NCBI RefSeq assembly: GCF_016899755.1 | Contig: NZ_JACJJC010000004.1 | Span: forward strand, 1 to 64,000 | Source of the DNA: Sutterella massiliensis | GTDB lineage: Bacteria; Pseudomonadota; Gammaproteobacteria; Burkholderiales; Burkholderiaceae_F | DNA length: 64,000 nt | Direction: 5' to 3' | Shown: one piece after another, positions 42,109-50,915 of the stretch | Layout of the letters: every line of letters starts with the position of its first letter | Numbering within the stretch: position 1 is the first letter of the stretch | Translations under genes and position numbers: made by a program | Notes under the pieces: model-generated | What the model was told of the DNA's origin: nothing | Database searches by the model: none | What the model saw: the letters and a program-made list of their open reading frames with translations, nothing else

Positions 42109-42256
42109 GCTGCAACCTCCCGGCCGGCTGCGTCTCTGCGCTCAATTGCCGGCCGATACCCTCGATCGGTCTGAAGGCGTACGCCCGTGCGGACTTGCGT
42201 CGCACGGATTTCCCCTGTCGCTTTGAGTCCGTCCTTTTCCGATTCGGGAGCTCGTC

Positions 42257-42649
42257 ATGAAGAAACCCGCCTTTTTCTCCGGTTTTGTGATGATGATCGT
42301 CGGCGCAGCGCTTGCGCTCGCCGCCATGTACGGACTGCCGCACTGCGGCGGTGAAACGCCCATGCGCTGCATTTGGATGCTGCGTGCTGTGGGCGGACTC
42401 GGTATGGTTATCGCCGTTCTGGGCGTTGCGATGCAGTTTGCCGCTCGCGAGATCGCGATGGGGCTGCAGATCGCCAACGCGTTGAACGGCATCCTTGTTG
42501 TGTCGCTTGCGACCTTCCTGATCGGTGCCTGCCCGAATCCGCTCATGCGTTGCCACACGATCACCGAACCCGTGCTCGTCGTCTGGGGTGCCGCCATTGC
42601 GCTCGTTGCGCTTGCGGACTTCTGGCGCCTCTCGAAGAAGCACGACTGA
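42257..42649 (+). CDS. DUF4418 family membrane protein
   Basis: A 130-residue inner-membrane protein with four predicted helices: FFSGFVMMIVGAALALAAMY, AVGGLGMVIAVLGVAMQFAA, ALNGILVVSLATFLIGAC and PVLVVWGAAIALVALADFW. Conserved-looking cysteines sit at membrane edges: HCGG, PMRC, GACPNPLMRC. This pattern matches DUF4418 (PF14387), a family of unknown function often found beside FtsX-like ABC permeases. The start ATG at 42257 is the only suitable one. It stands between the rhodanese and the ABC permease on the same strand. The Cys/Met/His arrangement could bind a metal or form a thiol relay; that is inference. Confidence 0.8.
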   Translation: MKKPAFFSGFVMMIVGAALALAAMYGLPHCGGETPMRCIWMLRAVGGLGMVIAVLGVAMQFAAREIAMGLQIANALNGILVVSLATFLIGACPNPLMRCHTITEPVLVVWGAAIALVALADFWRLSKKHD

Positions 42650-42785
42650 CGAATTTGGGAGCGGTCGCATGCGCCTGAAGCGTACGCAGCCGCTTGACGA
42701 AGCTGCAGCCGCCCCGCGAGGGGACCGATAGGACTGCAGACGTCCCGCTTCCTCAGGCAAGCGGGCATTTCCATACGGTAGAACG

Positions 42786-43985
42786 ATGCCGCCACTCTCC
42801 TCATTGCGCATTGCGCTCGCCAATCTCTCGCAAAAGCCCTTCCGCTCGATGAGTCTCGCGCTCATCGTGGCCATCTTCTCCTTCATGCTTTTCTCGGGCA
42901 CCATGGTTTCGGCCAATCTGCAGGCGGGCATTCAGTCGCTCTCCGCCCGCATGGGGGCGGACCTCCTCGTCGTGCCGCAGGGCGAAGGCAAGAAAATCGA
43001 AAGCGTCATTCTTCGTGCCGAACCCACGACCTTCTACATCGACGAGTCGCTCCTCAATGTCGTGCAGAAAATCGACGGCGTCGCGCAGGCTTCGGGGCAG
43101 CTCTTCATTTCGTCGCTTGACGCGCAGTGCTGTTCGGTGAAGGTGCAGCTGATCGGTATCGACCAGGCAACGGACTTTGTTGTCGGTCCTTGGTTGAAGA
43201 AAGCATCCGACCATCCGCTCAAAGAGAATGAAGTCATCGTCGGCGACTACATCTTCGGCGAGATCGGCTCCGAGCTCATGTTCTACAACCAGAAGTTCAA
43301 GATCGTCGGACGACTTGAACCGACGGGCATGGGCTTTGACTCGTCGATCTTTATGACGCTCGATATGGCGCGCAAGCTCGGGGAAATCGCCACGCCCGAA
43401 AAAGCCGATCAGATTGAAAAATCGCTCTCGGCCATCCTCGTGCGCGTTAAGCCCGGCGTCGACCCGATTTCGATTTCCGACGGCGTGCTCGACCAATTGG
43501 GGCTGCGTGCGAACGTCAATTTCGTCTTCGCTTCGAACATGATGAGCGACACGTCGGCGAAACTTCAGAAGATCGTAGGCGTCATGTACTCGGTCGCGGG
43601 CGTCTTCTGGCTCGTCGCTGCGCTTGTCATGTTCGTCGTCTACTTCTTTGCCTTCAACGAACGTCAGAAAGAATTCGCCACGTTGCGCGCGCTCGGTGCC
43701 TCGAAGCGCCGCGTGATCGGGATCGTCCTCGGCGAATCGACGATGCTCTCGACAATCGGGGCCGTCGTCGGGATTTTCTTCGGCTTTATTGTCGTGAATT
43801 TCTTCTCGGTGTCGATTTCGAAGACGATCGGGCTGCCGTACCTTGCGCCTGAAGCGGCCGCTTGGATCGAAGCCTTTGCGATTGCGCTCGTTGCCGGCGT
43901 CATCACCTGCCCGCTTGCGGCGCTGCCGACCGCCTGGCGCATCGGCCGCAAGGACATCTACACGTCGCTGCGCGAAGGAGAATAG
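42786..43985 (+). CDS. FtsX-like ABC transporter permease (MacB/LolE type)
   Basis: A 399-residue permease with the MacB/FtsX architecture: an N-terminal transmembrane helix (about 18-38), a periplasmic MacB_PCD domain of about 230 residues, and three C-terminal helices (about 275-300, 325-345, 360-380). The periplasmic domain contains SSLDAQCCSVKVQLIGIDQA near residues 112-131; the adjacent Cys pair is unusual for this superfamily and may bind a ligand or metal. It ends four bases before the ATPase gene, and the two form one transporter of the mechanotransmission type, working on periplasmic partners rather than importing. The physiological substrate is unknown. Confidence 0.88.
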   Translation: MPPLSSLRIALANLSQKPFRSMSLALIVAIFSFMLFSGTMVSANLQAGIQSLSARMGADLLVVPQGEGKKIESVILRAEPTTFYIDESLLNVVQKIDGVAQASGQLFISSLDAQCCSVKVQLIGIDQATDFVVGPWLKKASDHPLKENEVIVGDYIFGEIGSELMFYNQKFKIVGRLEPTGMGFDSSIFMTLDMARKLGEIATPEKADQIEKSLSAILVRVKPGVDPISISDGVLDQLGLRANVNFVFASNMMSDTSAKLQKIVGVMYSVAGVFWLVAALVMFVVYFFAFNERQKEFATLRALGASKRRVIGIVLGESTMLSTIGAVVGIFFGFIVVNFFSVSISKTIGLPYLAPEAAAWIEAFAIALVAGVITCPLAALPTAWRIGRKDIYTSLREGE

Positions 43986-43989
43986 CGAA

Positions 43990-44670
43990 ATGGCCAATCT
44001 CATCGAAGTGAAGAATGTCGGCAAGCGCTACGAACGCGGCGGCCGCCCGTTCTGGGCGCTTCGCAACGCGACGCTCGCTGTCGCTGAAGGCGAATTCGTC
44101 ACGCTGCTCGGTCGCTCCGGCTCGGGCAAATCGACGCTTCTCAATATCATCGTAGGGCTCCTTTCGCCGACCGAAGGCGAAGCCGTGCTTTGCTCGACGC
44201 CCCTCTCGGGGCTTACCGACGAGGCAGCTTCGGAGCTGCGCAACCGCTCGGTCGGCTATGTCCCGCAAGGCGCGGGCGTGCTCTCGACGCTGACGGTGCT
44301 CGACAACGTTCGTTTGCCGTGGTACCTCGCCCACCGTGGTCCGGAACCCGAAGGCCGCGCGCAGCAGCTTCTCGAAGAGGTCGGCCTTGGCGACCTCGCA
44401 AACCAGTATCCGAGTGCACTCTCGGGTGGGGAGCTGCGCCGTGTCGCGATTGCGCGCGCGCTCATGTGCGAACCGAAGGTGATTGTCGCAGACGAACCTA
44501 CGTCAAGTCTCGACGCGCAGACGGCGCGCGAAGTCGTTTCGATTTTCCGCCGCTTGGCCGACAAGGGGACGGGCGTTCTCATGGTGACGCACGATACCTT
44601 CAGCGTCGACGTTTCGGACCGGCTCTACGACATGGCCGAAGGCGTGCTCACCGAACGCGCGAAAGCCTGA
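43990..44670 (+). CDS. LolD/MacB-type ABC transporter ATP-binding protein
   Basis: A 226-residue ATPase. Motifs seen are Walker A LLGRSGSGKSTLL near residue 37, Q-loop GYVPQGAGVLSTL near 88, signature LSGGELRRVAIARAL near 143 and Walker B VIVADEPTSSLD near 163, then VTHDTF. The length and the ELRR-type signature place it with LolD/MacB/FtsE ATPases that drive MacB/FtsX-type permeases. It begins four bases after the permease stop, so translation is coupled. A MNLIEVKNV-like N-terminus (MANLIEVKNVGKRYERGG) supports the ATG at 43990. Confidence 0.93.
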   Translation: MANLIEVKNVGKRYERGGRPFWALRNATLAVAEGEFVTLLGRSGSGKSTLLNIIVGLLSPTEGEAVLCSTPLSGLTDEAASELRNRSVGYVPQGAGVLSTLTVLDNVRLPWYLAHRGPEPEGRAQQLLEEVGLGDLANQYPSALSGGELRRVAIARALMCEPKVIVADEPTSSLDAQTAREVVSIFRRLADKGTGVLMVTHDTFSVDVSDRLYDMAEGVLTERAKA

Positions 44671-44771
44671 AGCGGCTTGCCGCAGACGGTGCTTAAGGTT
44701 GAACGAGCGCTTTGCTCGCTACAATCCGACGCATCAGACCGCATCAATTTCCTCATCTAGGAGACAGGAAC

Positions 44772-45173
44772 ATGTTTCGTCGTCAATTCGTCGCAGCCGT
44801 CCTCGGCTCGGCCCTCATTGCGCTTTCCGCCGGTGCCGCCGCTGCCGAACAGAAGAAGGAGCCCTTCCCCGTCGCGGGCAAGGTGACGGTGGTCGACTTC
44901 GGTGCGCCCTGGTGCGCAGGCTGCCCCGAAACCGAACAGGTCATGCGCGACCTGCAGAAGGAGTACGGCGATAAGGTCGCGTTCGTCATCATCAATGTCG
45001 ACGAGTATCGCGGCATTGAAGACAAGTATCTTATCGAAACGATGCCTTCGCAGATGTTCTACGACAAGACGGGTGAACCGATTTGGATCCACAAGGGCCA
45101 GATCGATCACGATACGCTTCGCGAGCGCGTCAACATCCTGCTCGAAGGACCGGATGAATCCGATAAGAAGTGA
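44772..45173 (+). CDS. Periplasmic thioredoxin-like protein
   Basis: A 133-residue secreted thioredoxin-fold protein. The signal peptide MFRRQFVAAVLGSALIALSAG is cut near AAAAE. The active-site segment VTVVDFGAPWCAGCPETEQV has a CAGC dithiol instead of the usual CGPC. The cis-Pro segment IETMPSQMFYDKTGEP is present. The start has a ggagacaggaa site. It closes the plus-strand cassette that begins with the rhodanese gene and is followed by a terminator. It probably keeps periplasmic cysteines of the neighbouring proteins reduced or exchanges persulfide with them; that is inference from context. Confidence 0.88.
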   Translation: MFRRQFVAAVLGSALIALSAGAAAAEQKKEPFPVAGKVTVVDFGAPWCAGCPETEQVMRDLQKEYGDKVAFVIINVDEYRGIEDKYLIETMPSQMFYDKTGEPIWIHKGQIDHDTLRERVNILLEGPDESDKK

Positions 45174-45240
45174 TCTTGGGGTGCGCCGTCCGCAAGCTTT
45201 GTATGGCGGGCGGCACGAAAACCAATCGTTCAATTGGAGA

Positions 45241-45274
45241 AGCCGCTCGGCAGCGAATGCCGGGCGGCTTTTTA
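45241..45274 (+). terminator. Terminator of the thiol cassette
   Basis: The stem agccgc (45241-45246) / gcggct (45264-45269), with an inner cggca/tgccg hairpin, is followed by TTTTT. It overlaps the 3' edge of the convergent LysR gene. Confidence 0.8.
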
Positions 45275-46375
45275 GCGCGACCGAGCTGGATTGAACGGTC
45301 TGTCGCTCAATAGCCCGGCAGACAGTTTTTCCGGCATCGACGATTCACGGTTGACGGCAGATGGTTCCTGCGTTGTATCCGCCGAATCCGATACGTCGCA
45401 GCCCGCATAGGTCGCGAAGAGGCCGCGCAGCCAGACGAGAGCCGGATCTCGGTCCGTTCTCTCGTGCCAGATGATGCGCGTGTAGTAGAGCGTCGCTTCC
45501 TGGCCGTTCGGACCGTAGGGGAGCACCGTGAGTGGCTCGCGCAGATAGGTTGTGAGCGCGAGCGCCGTGTCTTTCGGAAGAATGGCCGTGAAATTCGTGC
45601 GTTCGAGGAGTGCCGGAACGGCTAGGAAATAGGGCACAGAGAAAGCGGCATCCTGAACGCTGCGTCCGAGAAAGCGACTCTCGTCGAGAACGAACTGCTG
45701 GCGTTCTTTGAGCGAACGGTTCGAGACCACGATCTTGCGGTAGCGAGAGATCTCCTCAATCGGCAGCTCACCATGCTCGAGCCAGTACTTCTCGAGCGGG
45801 TGCCCCTTTCGCACGCAAAGCGAATACGTCACCGGATAGAGAAGCTTCTCGCGAAAACTCGGCAGGATCGGGCGCGTTGAGGGCAGCACGGCGAGGTCGA
45901 TGGCACCCGACGCGAGTTCGTCAAAGAGGTCGTCTTCGATTTGGCGGATTTCGACGCTCACCCCGGGGGCACTTTCGCAGAGCTTCTCGAGGACGCCGAG
46001 CATAACGGCAAAAATGGCGTTGTCGACCGCCCCGATGCGGAAGGTTCGCTTGAGGGTTGCGGGCGAAAATACTTCCGGCTCGAGCAGATCGGCGCTCGAA
46101 CGAATGATCGATCGGATCACGGGCTCGAGCGCGAGAACGCGCGCTGTCGGAATCATGTTGGGCGTCGAGCGCAAAAAGAGCGGATCGCCCAGGAGTTCGC
46201 GCAGGCGCTTCAGGCGTCTCGAGGCGCTCGAGAGATTGCTCGCCGTGGCTTTGGCGGCTTCCGTGAGTGAGCGAGATTCGATCAGTGCGCAGAGAAAGCG
46301 CATGTCGCCGAGCGAAATGTCATCAAGCAAAGCTTCGTTCGATGAAATTGAGGACGGTTCCGAAGACATCTTCAT
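45272..46375 (-). CDS. LysR-family transcriptional regulator
   Basis: A 367-residue LysR regulator with helix-turn-helix RFLCALIESRSLTEAAKATA and NLSSASRRLKRLRELLGDPLF (about residues 27-70, partial quotes), then a ligand-binding domain. The C-terminus is about 60 residues longer than usual and Ser/Asp-rich. Two early Met codons make the exact start uncertain. It is divergent from the arylsulfate sulfotransferase gene across a 239-base gap, the classical layout for LysR control of a neighbouring gene. Confidence 0.9.
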   Translation of the reverse strand: MKMSSEPSSISSNEALLDDISLGDMRFLCALIESRSLTEAAKATASNLSSASRRLKRLRELLGDPLFLRSTPNMIPTARVLALEPVIRSIIRSSADLLEPEVFSPATLKRTFRIGAVDNAIFAVMLGVLEKLCESAPGVSVEIRQIEDDLFDELASGAIDLAVLPSTRPILPSFREKLLYPVTYSLCVRKGHPLEKYWLEHGELPIEEISRYRKIVVSNRSLKERQQFVLDESRFLGRSVQDAAFSVPYFLAVPALLERTNFTAILPKDTALALTTYLREPLTVLPYGPNGQEATLYYTRIIWHERTDRDPALVWLRGLFATYAGCDVSDSADTTQEPSAVNRESSMPEKLSAGLLSDRPFNPARSR

Positions 46376-46614
46376 AAAAAGGAATTGTGTATCGCACTTT
46401 CAGCAAGAGACCTGAGGAACATCAGTCTATTGCTGCGGCGGGGCTCTTCCTAGAATTTTAGCGAGCCCGAAGAGGCGTTCCGAGTGGAAATTCTCTGTGC
46501 TTCGCGGGCTGCGTTCTGTTGCAAAGGGCTGATTTAGACGTGCGAAACGACCAGCACGCAACTTGAGGCCCCAATCCACGCAGACGATTCCAACAAACAA
46601 AAGGAGATACTCAG

Positions 46615-48441
46615 ATGGATATCCGCCAAACGATTCTTGCCGGTGCCGTTGCTTTTGCCGCCGCCGCCTCTCTTTCGAGCGGCGCCATGGCAATGGGCGG
46701 CGCAAGCGGTGCGCACGTCACCTACCCGACGACGGGCAAGATCGGCGCCGTGATCATGAACCCGTACAAGATTGCGCCGCTCACGGCCGTCATTCGCAAC
46801 GGCGGCTATGTCCTCACGGACATCACGGTTCGCATCGTGCCGAAGGAAGGCGGCCAGGAAATCAAGTACAAGGTGAGCGACGCGCAGGCGCGCACGCACG
46901 GCGGCATCCCGGTTTTCGGCCTCTACGGCGGCTATCGCAACACGGTTGAGGTCTCCTACACGAAGACGGCGTTCGGCAAATCCGAAAAGGTCTCCGAAAG
47001 CTACAAGATCTATGCGCAGCCCGCGTCGCTGCAGCAGGCCGGTTACGCCGGCGTGCGCGACTCCTTCTTCAAGGTCAACGTCAAGAAAGTCGACCCCGAA
47101 TTCAAGGACCGTCTCATCCTCGTCAACAACATGATCGCCGCGCCTGCGGACTCGACGCGTGCCGTCTGGAACAACCCGATCGGCGGCGCGCTCGAATGGA
47201 ACCGCTATCCGCAGAACGCCATCATCGACACGACGGGCGAAATCCGCTGGTACATGAATCCAGACCCCATCTTCGACTTCAACGACATTTACAAGGCCGG
47301 CATCATGATGGGCTTCCGTCAGAACAAGGACGGCGCCTTCACGTGGGGCTACGGCCAGCGCTACGTCAAGTACGACCTGATGGGCCGTGAAATCTGGAAC
47401 CACCGCCTGCCCGACGGCTACAACGACTTCTCGCACGCGATGGATCCGATGCAAAACGGCCACTATCTCGTTCGCGTCGCTTCGTCCGACGTCAAGCGCC
47501 CCGACGGCAAGCATGTCCGCTCTGTCCGCGACGTGATCATTGAAGTCGATGAAAACGGCGTCGTCGTTGACGAATGGCGTCTCTTCGACATCCTTGACCC
47601 CTATCGCGACGTCGTTCTGAAGGCGCTTGACCAGGGTGCCGTGTGCCTTAACATCGATGCCTCGAAGGCCGGTCAGACGATGACGGCCGATCAGCTCGCC
47701 GCGCAGGACAAGAACGACCAGTTCGGCGATATCGTGGGTTCGGGTGCGGGCCGCAACTGGGCGCACGTCAACTCCGTCGACTATGACCCGACCGACGACT
47801 CGATCATCATCTCTTCCCGTCACCAGTCCGCGCTTATCAAGATCGGCCGCGACAAGCAGGTGAAGTGGATCATGGGTTCGCCCGAGGGCTGGAGCGACAA
47901 GTACAAAGACAAGGTCCTCACGCCGGTCGACAAGGACGGCAAGCCCATCAAGTGCGAAGGTTCGACCTGCGAAGGCGGCTTTGACTGGAGCTGGACGCAG
48001 CATACGGGCTGGCGCATCGACTCGAAGTCCGACAAGAACATCTTCTATCTCTCGGTCTTCGACAACGGCGACGCCCGCGGCATGGAACAGCCCCCGATGC
48101 CCGACATGAAGTATTCGCGTGCCGTGATCTACAAGATCGACCAGAAGAAGATGACGGTCGAACAGGTTTGGGAATACGGCAAGGAACGCGGCCACGAATG
48201 GTACAGCCCCGTGACGTCGCTCACCGAATACATGCCGGACAAGGATTCGGTGTTCGTCTACTCGGCCACGGCCGGCGCGGCCTTCAACTTCAAGACCGGC
48301 GCCTTCGAATCGGCCCCGAACCCCTTCATCAACGAGTTCAAGTGGGGTGCGAAGGAACCGTCGCTTGAAATTCAGCTCGAAAACACCTCCGGCTACCAGG
48401 CCATGGTGGTTGACGTTCAGAAGGCCTTCAACGCCAAGTAA
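46615..48441 (+). CDS. assT: Periplasmic arylsulfate sulfotransferase AssT
   Basis: A 608-residue PAPS-independent sulfotransferase that moves sulfate from one phenolic ester to another phenol. A signal peptide (MDIRQTILAGAVAFAAAASL, cut near residue 27) follows an aaaggag site. The catalytic His is probably H403 in IISSRHQSALIKIG, which matches the SRHQS segment around the active His of E. coli AssT. A disulfide-like pair CEGSTCEGG follows near residue 445, and the rest is beta-propeller. In uropathogenic E. coli assT is accompanied by dsbL/dsbI; none is seen here, though a thioredoxin-like gene lies 1.4 kb upstream. It would act on dietary or host phenol sulfates. Control by the divergent LysR is inferred. 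Confidence 0.93.
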   Translation: MDIRQTILAGAVAFAAAASLSSGAMAMGGASGAHVTYPTTGKIGAVIMNPYKIAPLTAVIRNGGYVLTDITVRIVPKEGGQEIKYKVSDAQARTHGGIPVFGLYGGYRNTVEVSYTKTAFGKSEKVSESYKIYAQPASLQQAGYAGVRDSFFKVNVKKVDPEFKDRLILVNNMIAAPADSTRAVWNNPIGGALEWNRYPQNAIIDTTGEIRWYMNPDPIFDFNDIYKAGIMMGFRQNKDGAFTWGYGQRYVKYDLMGREIWNHRLPDGYNDFSHAMDPMQNGHYLVRVASSDVKRPDGKHVRSVRDVIIEVDENGVVVDEWRLFDILDPYRDVVLKALDQGAVCLNIDASKAGQTMTADQLAAQDKNDQFGDIVGSGAGRNWAHVNSVDYDPTDDSIIISSRHQSALIKIGRDKQVKWIMGSPEGWSDKYKDKVLTPVDKDGKPIKCEGSTCEGGFDWSWTQHTGWRIDSKSDKNIFYLSVFDNGDARGMEQPPMPDMKYSRAVIYKIDQKKMTVEQVWEYGKERGHEWYSPVTSLTEYMPDKDSVFVYSATAGAAFNFKTGAFESAPNPFINEFKWGAKEPSLEIQLENTSGYQAMVVDVQKAFNAK

Positions 48442-48459
48442 TTTTTCGAGAGCGCCGCA

Positions 48460-48501
48460 GCGGGGCGCACATCAACGGATCTTCAGCCGTTGCGCCCCGC
48501 C
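48460..48501 (+). terminator. Stem-loop after assT
   Basis: The 10-bp stem gcggggcgca (48460-48469) / tgcgccccgc (48491-48500), with an inner aacgg/ccgtt hairpin and no T-run. It is a terminator-like or mRNA-protecting structure between convergent genes. Confidence 0.5.
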
Positions 48502-48606
48502 TGCAACGCATCTTCACCTTCGTCAGTTTCTCTCTGACTTCGTCCCGGGAAAGCCTCTGCGCCGACTCGGGATTTTTTTCGAACGCTGGACTTGCTTTTC
48601 GCGAAT

Positions 48607-50019
48607 TCAGACGCGAACAAGTTCGATGCCTTCCGCATGCCCGAGATTGCGTCCGTATTGCTTGTCGACCGTGTTGTTCCAGTGCTCGTGCACGCCGAGC
48701 GACAGCACGCGCCGACCCGAGCCGTCTTCGTAGGGGGTGCCCGACGGGGCGCTTCCCGCGAGTGCGGCTTCGTGCAGGTAGTTTTCGACGCCGTCGTTGC
48801 CTTTCAATGCCGAATTGCGCGAGGTCATGTTGGGCTCGTTCATCAAAAAGTCGGCTCCAACCGAGTCGATTGCGACCGGATCCTGCGACGCAAAAAGACT
48901 CGCAGAGAAGCCGCCGTTAAAGGGCGGCATCGACCACTTTGCTGCCGCTTCCGTCAAAGCGACGCTCTCGCCCGTCGCTGTCAAAAGGCCGTCGAGGAGG
49001 TAGAGCACGGTTTTGCCGCCGAGATGCGCGTGTGCCATCAGGTCGACGAGTACGGAATAGTCGCCGCGGCTAGCGCCCGCAACATTGCCGTGCAGACCGG
49101 CCGCTTGCGGAGCGCGCATGCGGTCGCCGTTGACAAACGAACCGAAATGGTTTTTGCCGCAAAGCGTAAGACCGTAGCAATGGCCTTTGAGGTTCGCGAG
49201 GTTGATGAGGTATGTCGCTTCGGTAACGCAGTGCGGAATATAGGAAGCTTCGCCGCGAATCGAACCCGCCCAGCGAATGCGTGCCGAGCGGTCGGGTTCG
49301 GCGTCGAGTGCAGTTCCCGGCGCCCGATGCCGGAACTGTACGTGCTCGTATTGGCCGGCAGCGACGTATTGCATGAGGTAATTCGGAAAAATGCGCCCCG
49401 CGTCGTAGAAGACGATGTCTTCTGGCGAGGCGCCGAGGTGCTCGACCAGATTGTCGAGAAGCGCACGCATGAGGACGGCATTGCCGTAACTCTCTTCCGT
49501 GAAGCCCGGCGCGCTAGAGCCGTAGGCGCCCGAACCGTTCATATTCACTTTGACGGCAATTTTTTCGCGCGAGCGGTAGCCCGTCTGCGTCTCACTCGAG
49601 TTGCCAAGCCTTCTGCGGTTGTGCGCAACAAAAAGCTTCATCCACGCGCGTCGCATGACGTCCGCCGGCGGCGCCTCGTCAATCGCTGCCGGCACGGTTT
49701 CTCCCGCGAGGGACGCAATCGCGCGCTCGAGCATGCGGCGAACGACTTCGTGGTTATAGTGCTCGAGCTCCCACCAGTAGCCTTCGCCCGTCCAGTGAAC
49801 GGCGTTCGGGGCGTGCACCCAAGCAACACGCCCCGGCATCACGCCGATGCCGCGCCCGAGCGCCGCGTGTTTCCGGAAAACGTTTGCGTCCGGAAACTCG
49901 GCTTTGGGCGTCCCGACTTCGTTCGAGCGGGTCCGCTCGGCAGAGAGGTCGGTCGCGGCAGCTGTTGCTGCTGCTGCGGAGGCGGCAGCGGCTAGGAGTG
50001 AACGACGGGAGAGCGACAT
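48607..50019 (-). CDS. DUF362-domain protein, Tat-exported
   Basis: A 470-residue secreted protein. The N-terminus MSLSRRSLLAAAASAAAATA has a twin-arginine SRRSLLA motif. The body matches DUF362 (PF04015): REKIAVKVNMNGSGA, an ED-FYDAGR segment, EATYLINLANLKGHCYGLTL, NHFGSFVNGDR and ASQDPVAIDSVGADFL are its recognisable blocks. No CxxCxxC ferredoxin motif is present. The biochemical role is unknown; some DUF362 proteins are iron-sulfur or cofactor-linked. It lies 72 bases after the flavodoxin gene on the same strand, so the two Tat- or Sec-exported proteins probably form an operon. Confidence 0.82.
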   Translation of the reverse strand: MSLSRRSLLAAAASAAAATAAATDLSAERTRSNEVGTPKAEFPDANVFRKHAALGRGIGVMPGRVAWVHAPNAVHWTGEGYWWELEHYNHEVVRRMLERAIASLAGETVPAAIDEAPPADVMRRAWMKLFVAHNRRRLGNSSETQTGYRSREKIAVKVNMNGSGAYGSSAPGFTEESYGNAVLMRALLDNLVEHLGASPEDIVFYDAGRIFPNYLMQYVAAGQYEHVQFRHRAPGTALDAEPDRSARIRWAGSIRGEASYIPHCVTEATYLINLANLKGHCYGLTLCGKNHFGSFVNGDRMRAPQAAGLHGNVAGASRGDYSVLVDLMAHAHLGGKTVLYLLDGLLTATGESVALTEAAAKWSMPPFNGGFSASLFASQDPVAIDSVGADFLMNEPNMTSRNSALKGNDGVENYLHEAALAGSAPSGTPYEDGSGRRVLSLGVHEHWNNTVDKQYGRNLGHAEGIELVRV

Positions 50020-50091
50020 GATGGAATTCCTCGGGAGGCGATGGGAAAGAGCGGGAAGGCTGAACTTCTCGGCCGATTGTTCGAGCGCTCG

Positions 50092-50730
50092 TTAAGGTCG
50101 AGCGTCCGTTTGCTTGAGCCAAAAGGCGACTTCCGGACGAATCGTGTCGTCAGCGGGCGCACGGAGCGCGAGACCGGGGGCGACTTGCGCTTGCGGGCAG
50201 GCAGCCGCCATCGCTTCCGGAATGTCGCCGAGATTGCTTCCCATGTGCGTCGTGAACGGCAGGATGCGCTTCCCGGCAAAGCCTTCGCTGCGCAGAAAGT
50301 CCGCGAGCACGGCGGGCATCGTGCCGCTCCAGACGGGCGACCCGATGATGTAGATGTCGGCATTGCGAAGTGCTTCAGGGAGCGGTGCTTTGGGGCGGAC
50401 GCAAATGCCGGCTTTCTCGTCGGCTTTGACTTTGTCGGCGACGGCACGCATCTTGTCCGGATAAGGCACTTCGGGCTCAATGCGCCAAATGGGCGCGCCC
50501 GTCATCCTCGCGATCGTTTCGGCCGCGCGCTTCGTTGTGCCCGTCGCCGAAAAGTACAGAACGACGATGCGAGGCGCCGCGCGCTTCGTTCTACCGGCCG
50601 CGGCCCAAAGCGGCAACGAGGTGCTTGAAAGCGTGAAGAAGAGGGCGCCTGCAGCGAGCGAGCGCTTGATAAGCGTGCGCCGCACGCCGTTCGAGTGGTT
50701 GGGGCGAAAAGCAGTTCGCGGATCTTTCAT
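50092..50730 (-). CDS. Exported flavodoxin-like protein
   Basis: A 212-residue flavodoxin-fold protein (flavodoxin_4 type). It has an N-terminal export or anchor segment (RSLAAGALFFTLSSTSLPLW, about residues 24-43). The FMN phosphate loop is VVLYFSATGTTKRAAETIAR near residue 57, followed by IYIIGSPVWSGTMPAVLADF near 130. The ATG at 50730 fits the signal sequence best. It is divergent from a LysR gene whose putative binding sites lie in the shared 185-base region. Periplasmic flavodoxins with DUF362 partners suggest a redox function outside the cytoplasm; the substrate is unknown. Confidence 0.85.
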   Translation of the reverse strand: MKDPRTAFRPNHSNGVRRTLIKRSLAAGALFFTLSSTSLPLWAAAGRTKRAAPRIVVLYFSATGTTKRAAETIARMTGAPIWRIEPEVPYPDKMRAVADKVKADEKAGICVRPKAPLPEALRNADIYIIGSPVWSGTMPAVLADFLRSEGFAGKRILPFTTHMGSNLGDIPEAMAAACPQAQVAPGLALRAPADDTIRPEVAFWLKQTDARP

Positions 50731-50861
50731 GGCGATTCTCGGCGAAAAAGACACTGGCGAAAAAGCGGCTTGCCGTCAATGCGAGGTCGAAGAACCTGTT
50801 TGGCGCGGGCTTTCGCTTCAGCACTTAAGCCAAGTATCGAAGAACGGCCATAAGATATCAA

Positions 50862-50899
50862 ATGCTTTTGGTTTTGATGATTTTATGCTTATAAGGCAT
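50862..50899. promoter_or_regulatory. Putative LysR operator, upstream pair
   Basis: The near-palindrome ATGCTTATAAGGCAT at 50885-50899 and an ATGCTT half-site starting at 50862, exactly 23 bases apart, lie in the AT-rich region between the flavodoxin and LysR starts. The same motif pair with the same spacing recurs downstream at 51856-51893. Confidence 0.55.
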
Positions 50900-50915
50900 G
50901 CTTCGGGAGGCTCTC

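Noticed and set aside
46534..48195. A 553-codon open frame antisense to assT
   Set aside because: It has a Val/Asp/Arg-rich composition typical of an antisense reading of a GC-rich gene. The AssT frame explains the region.
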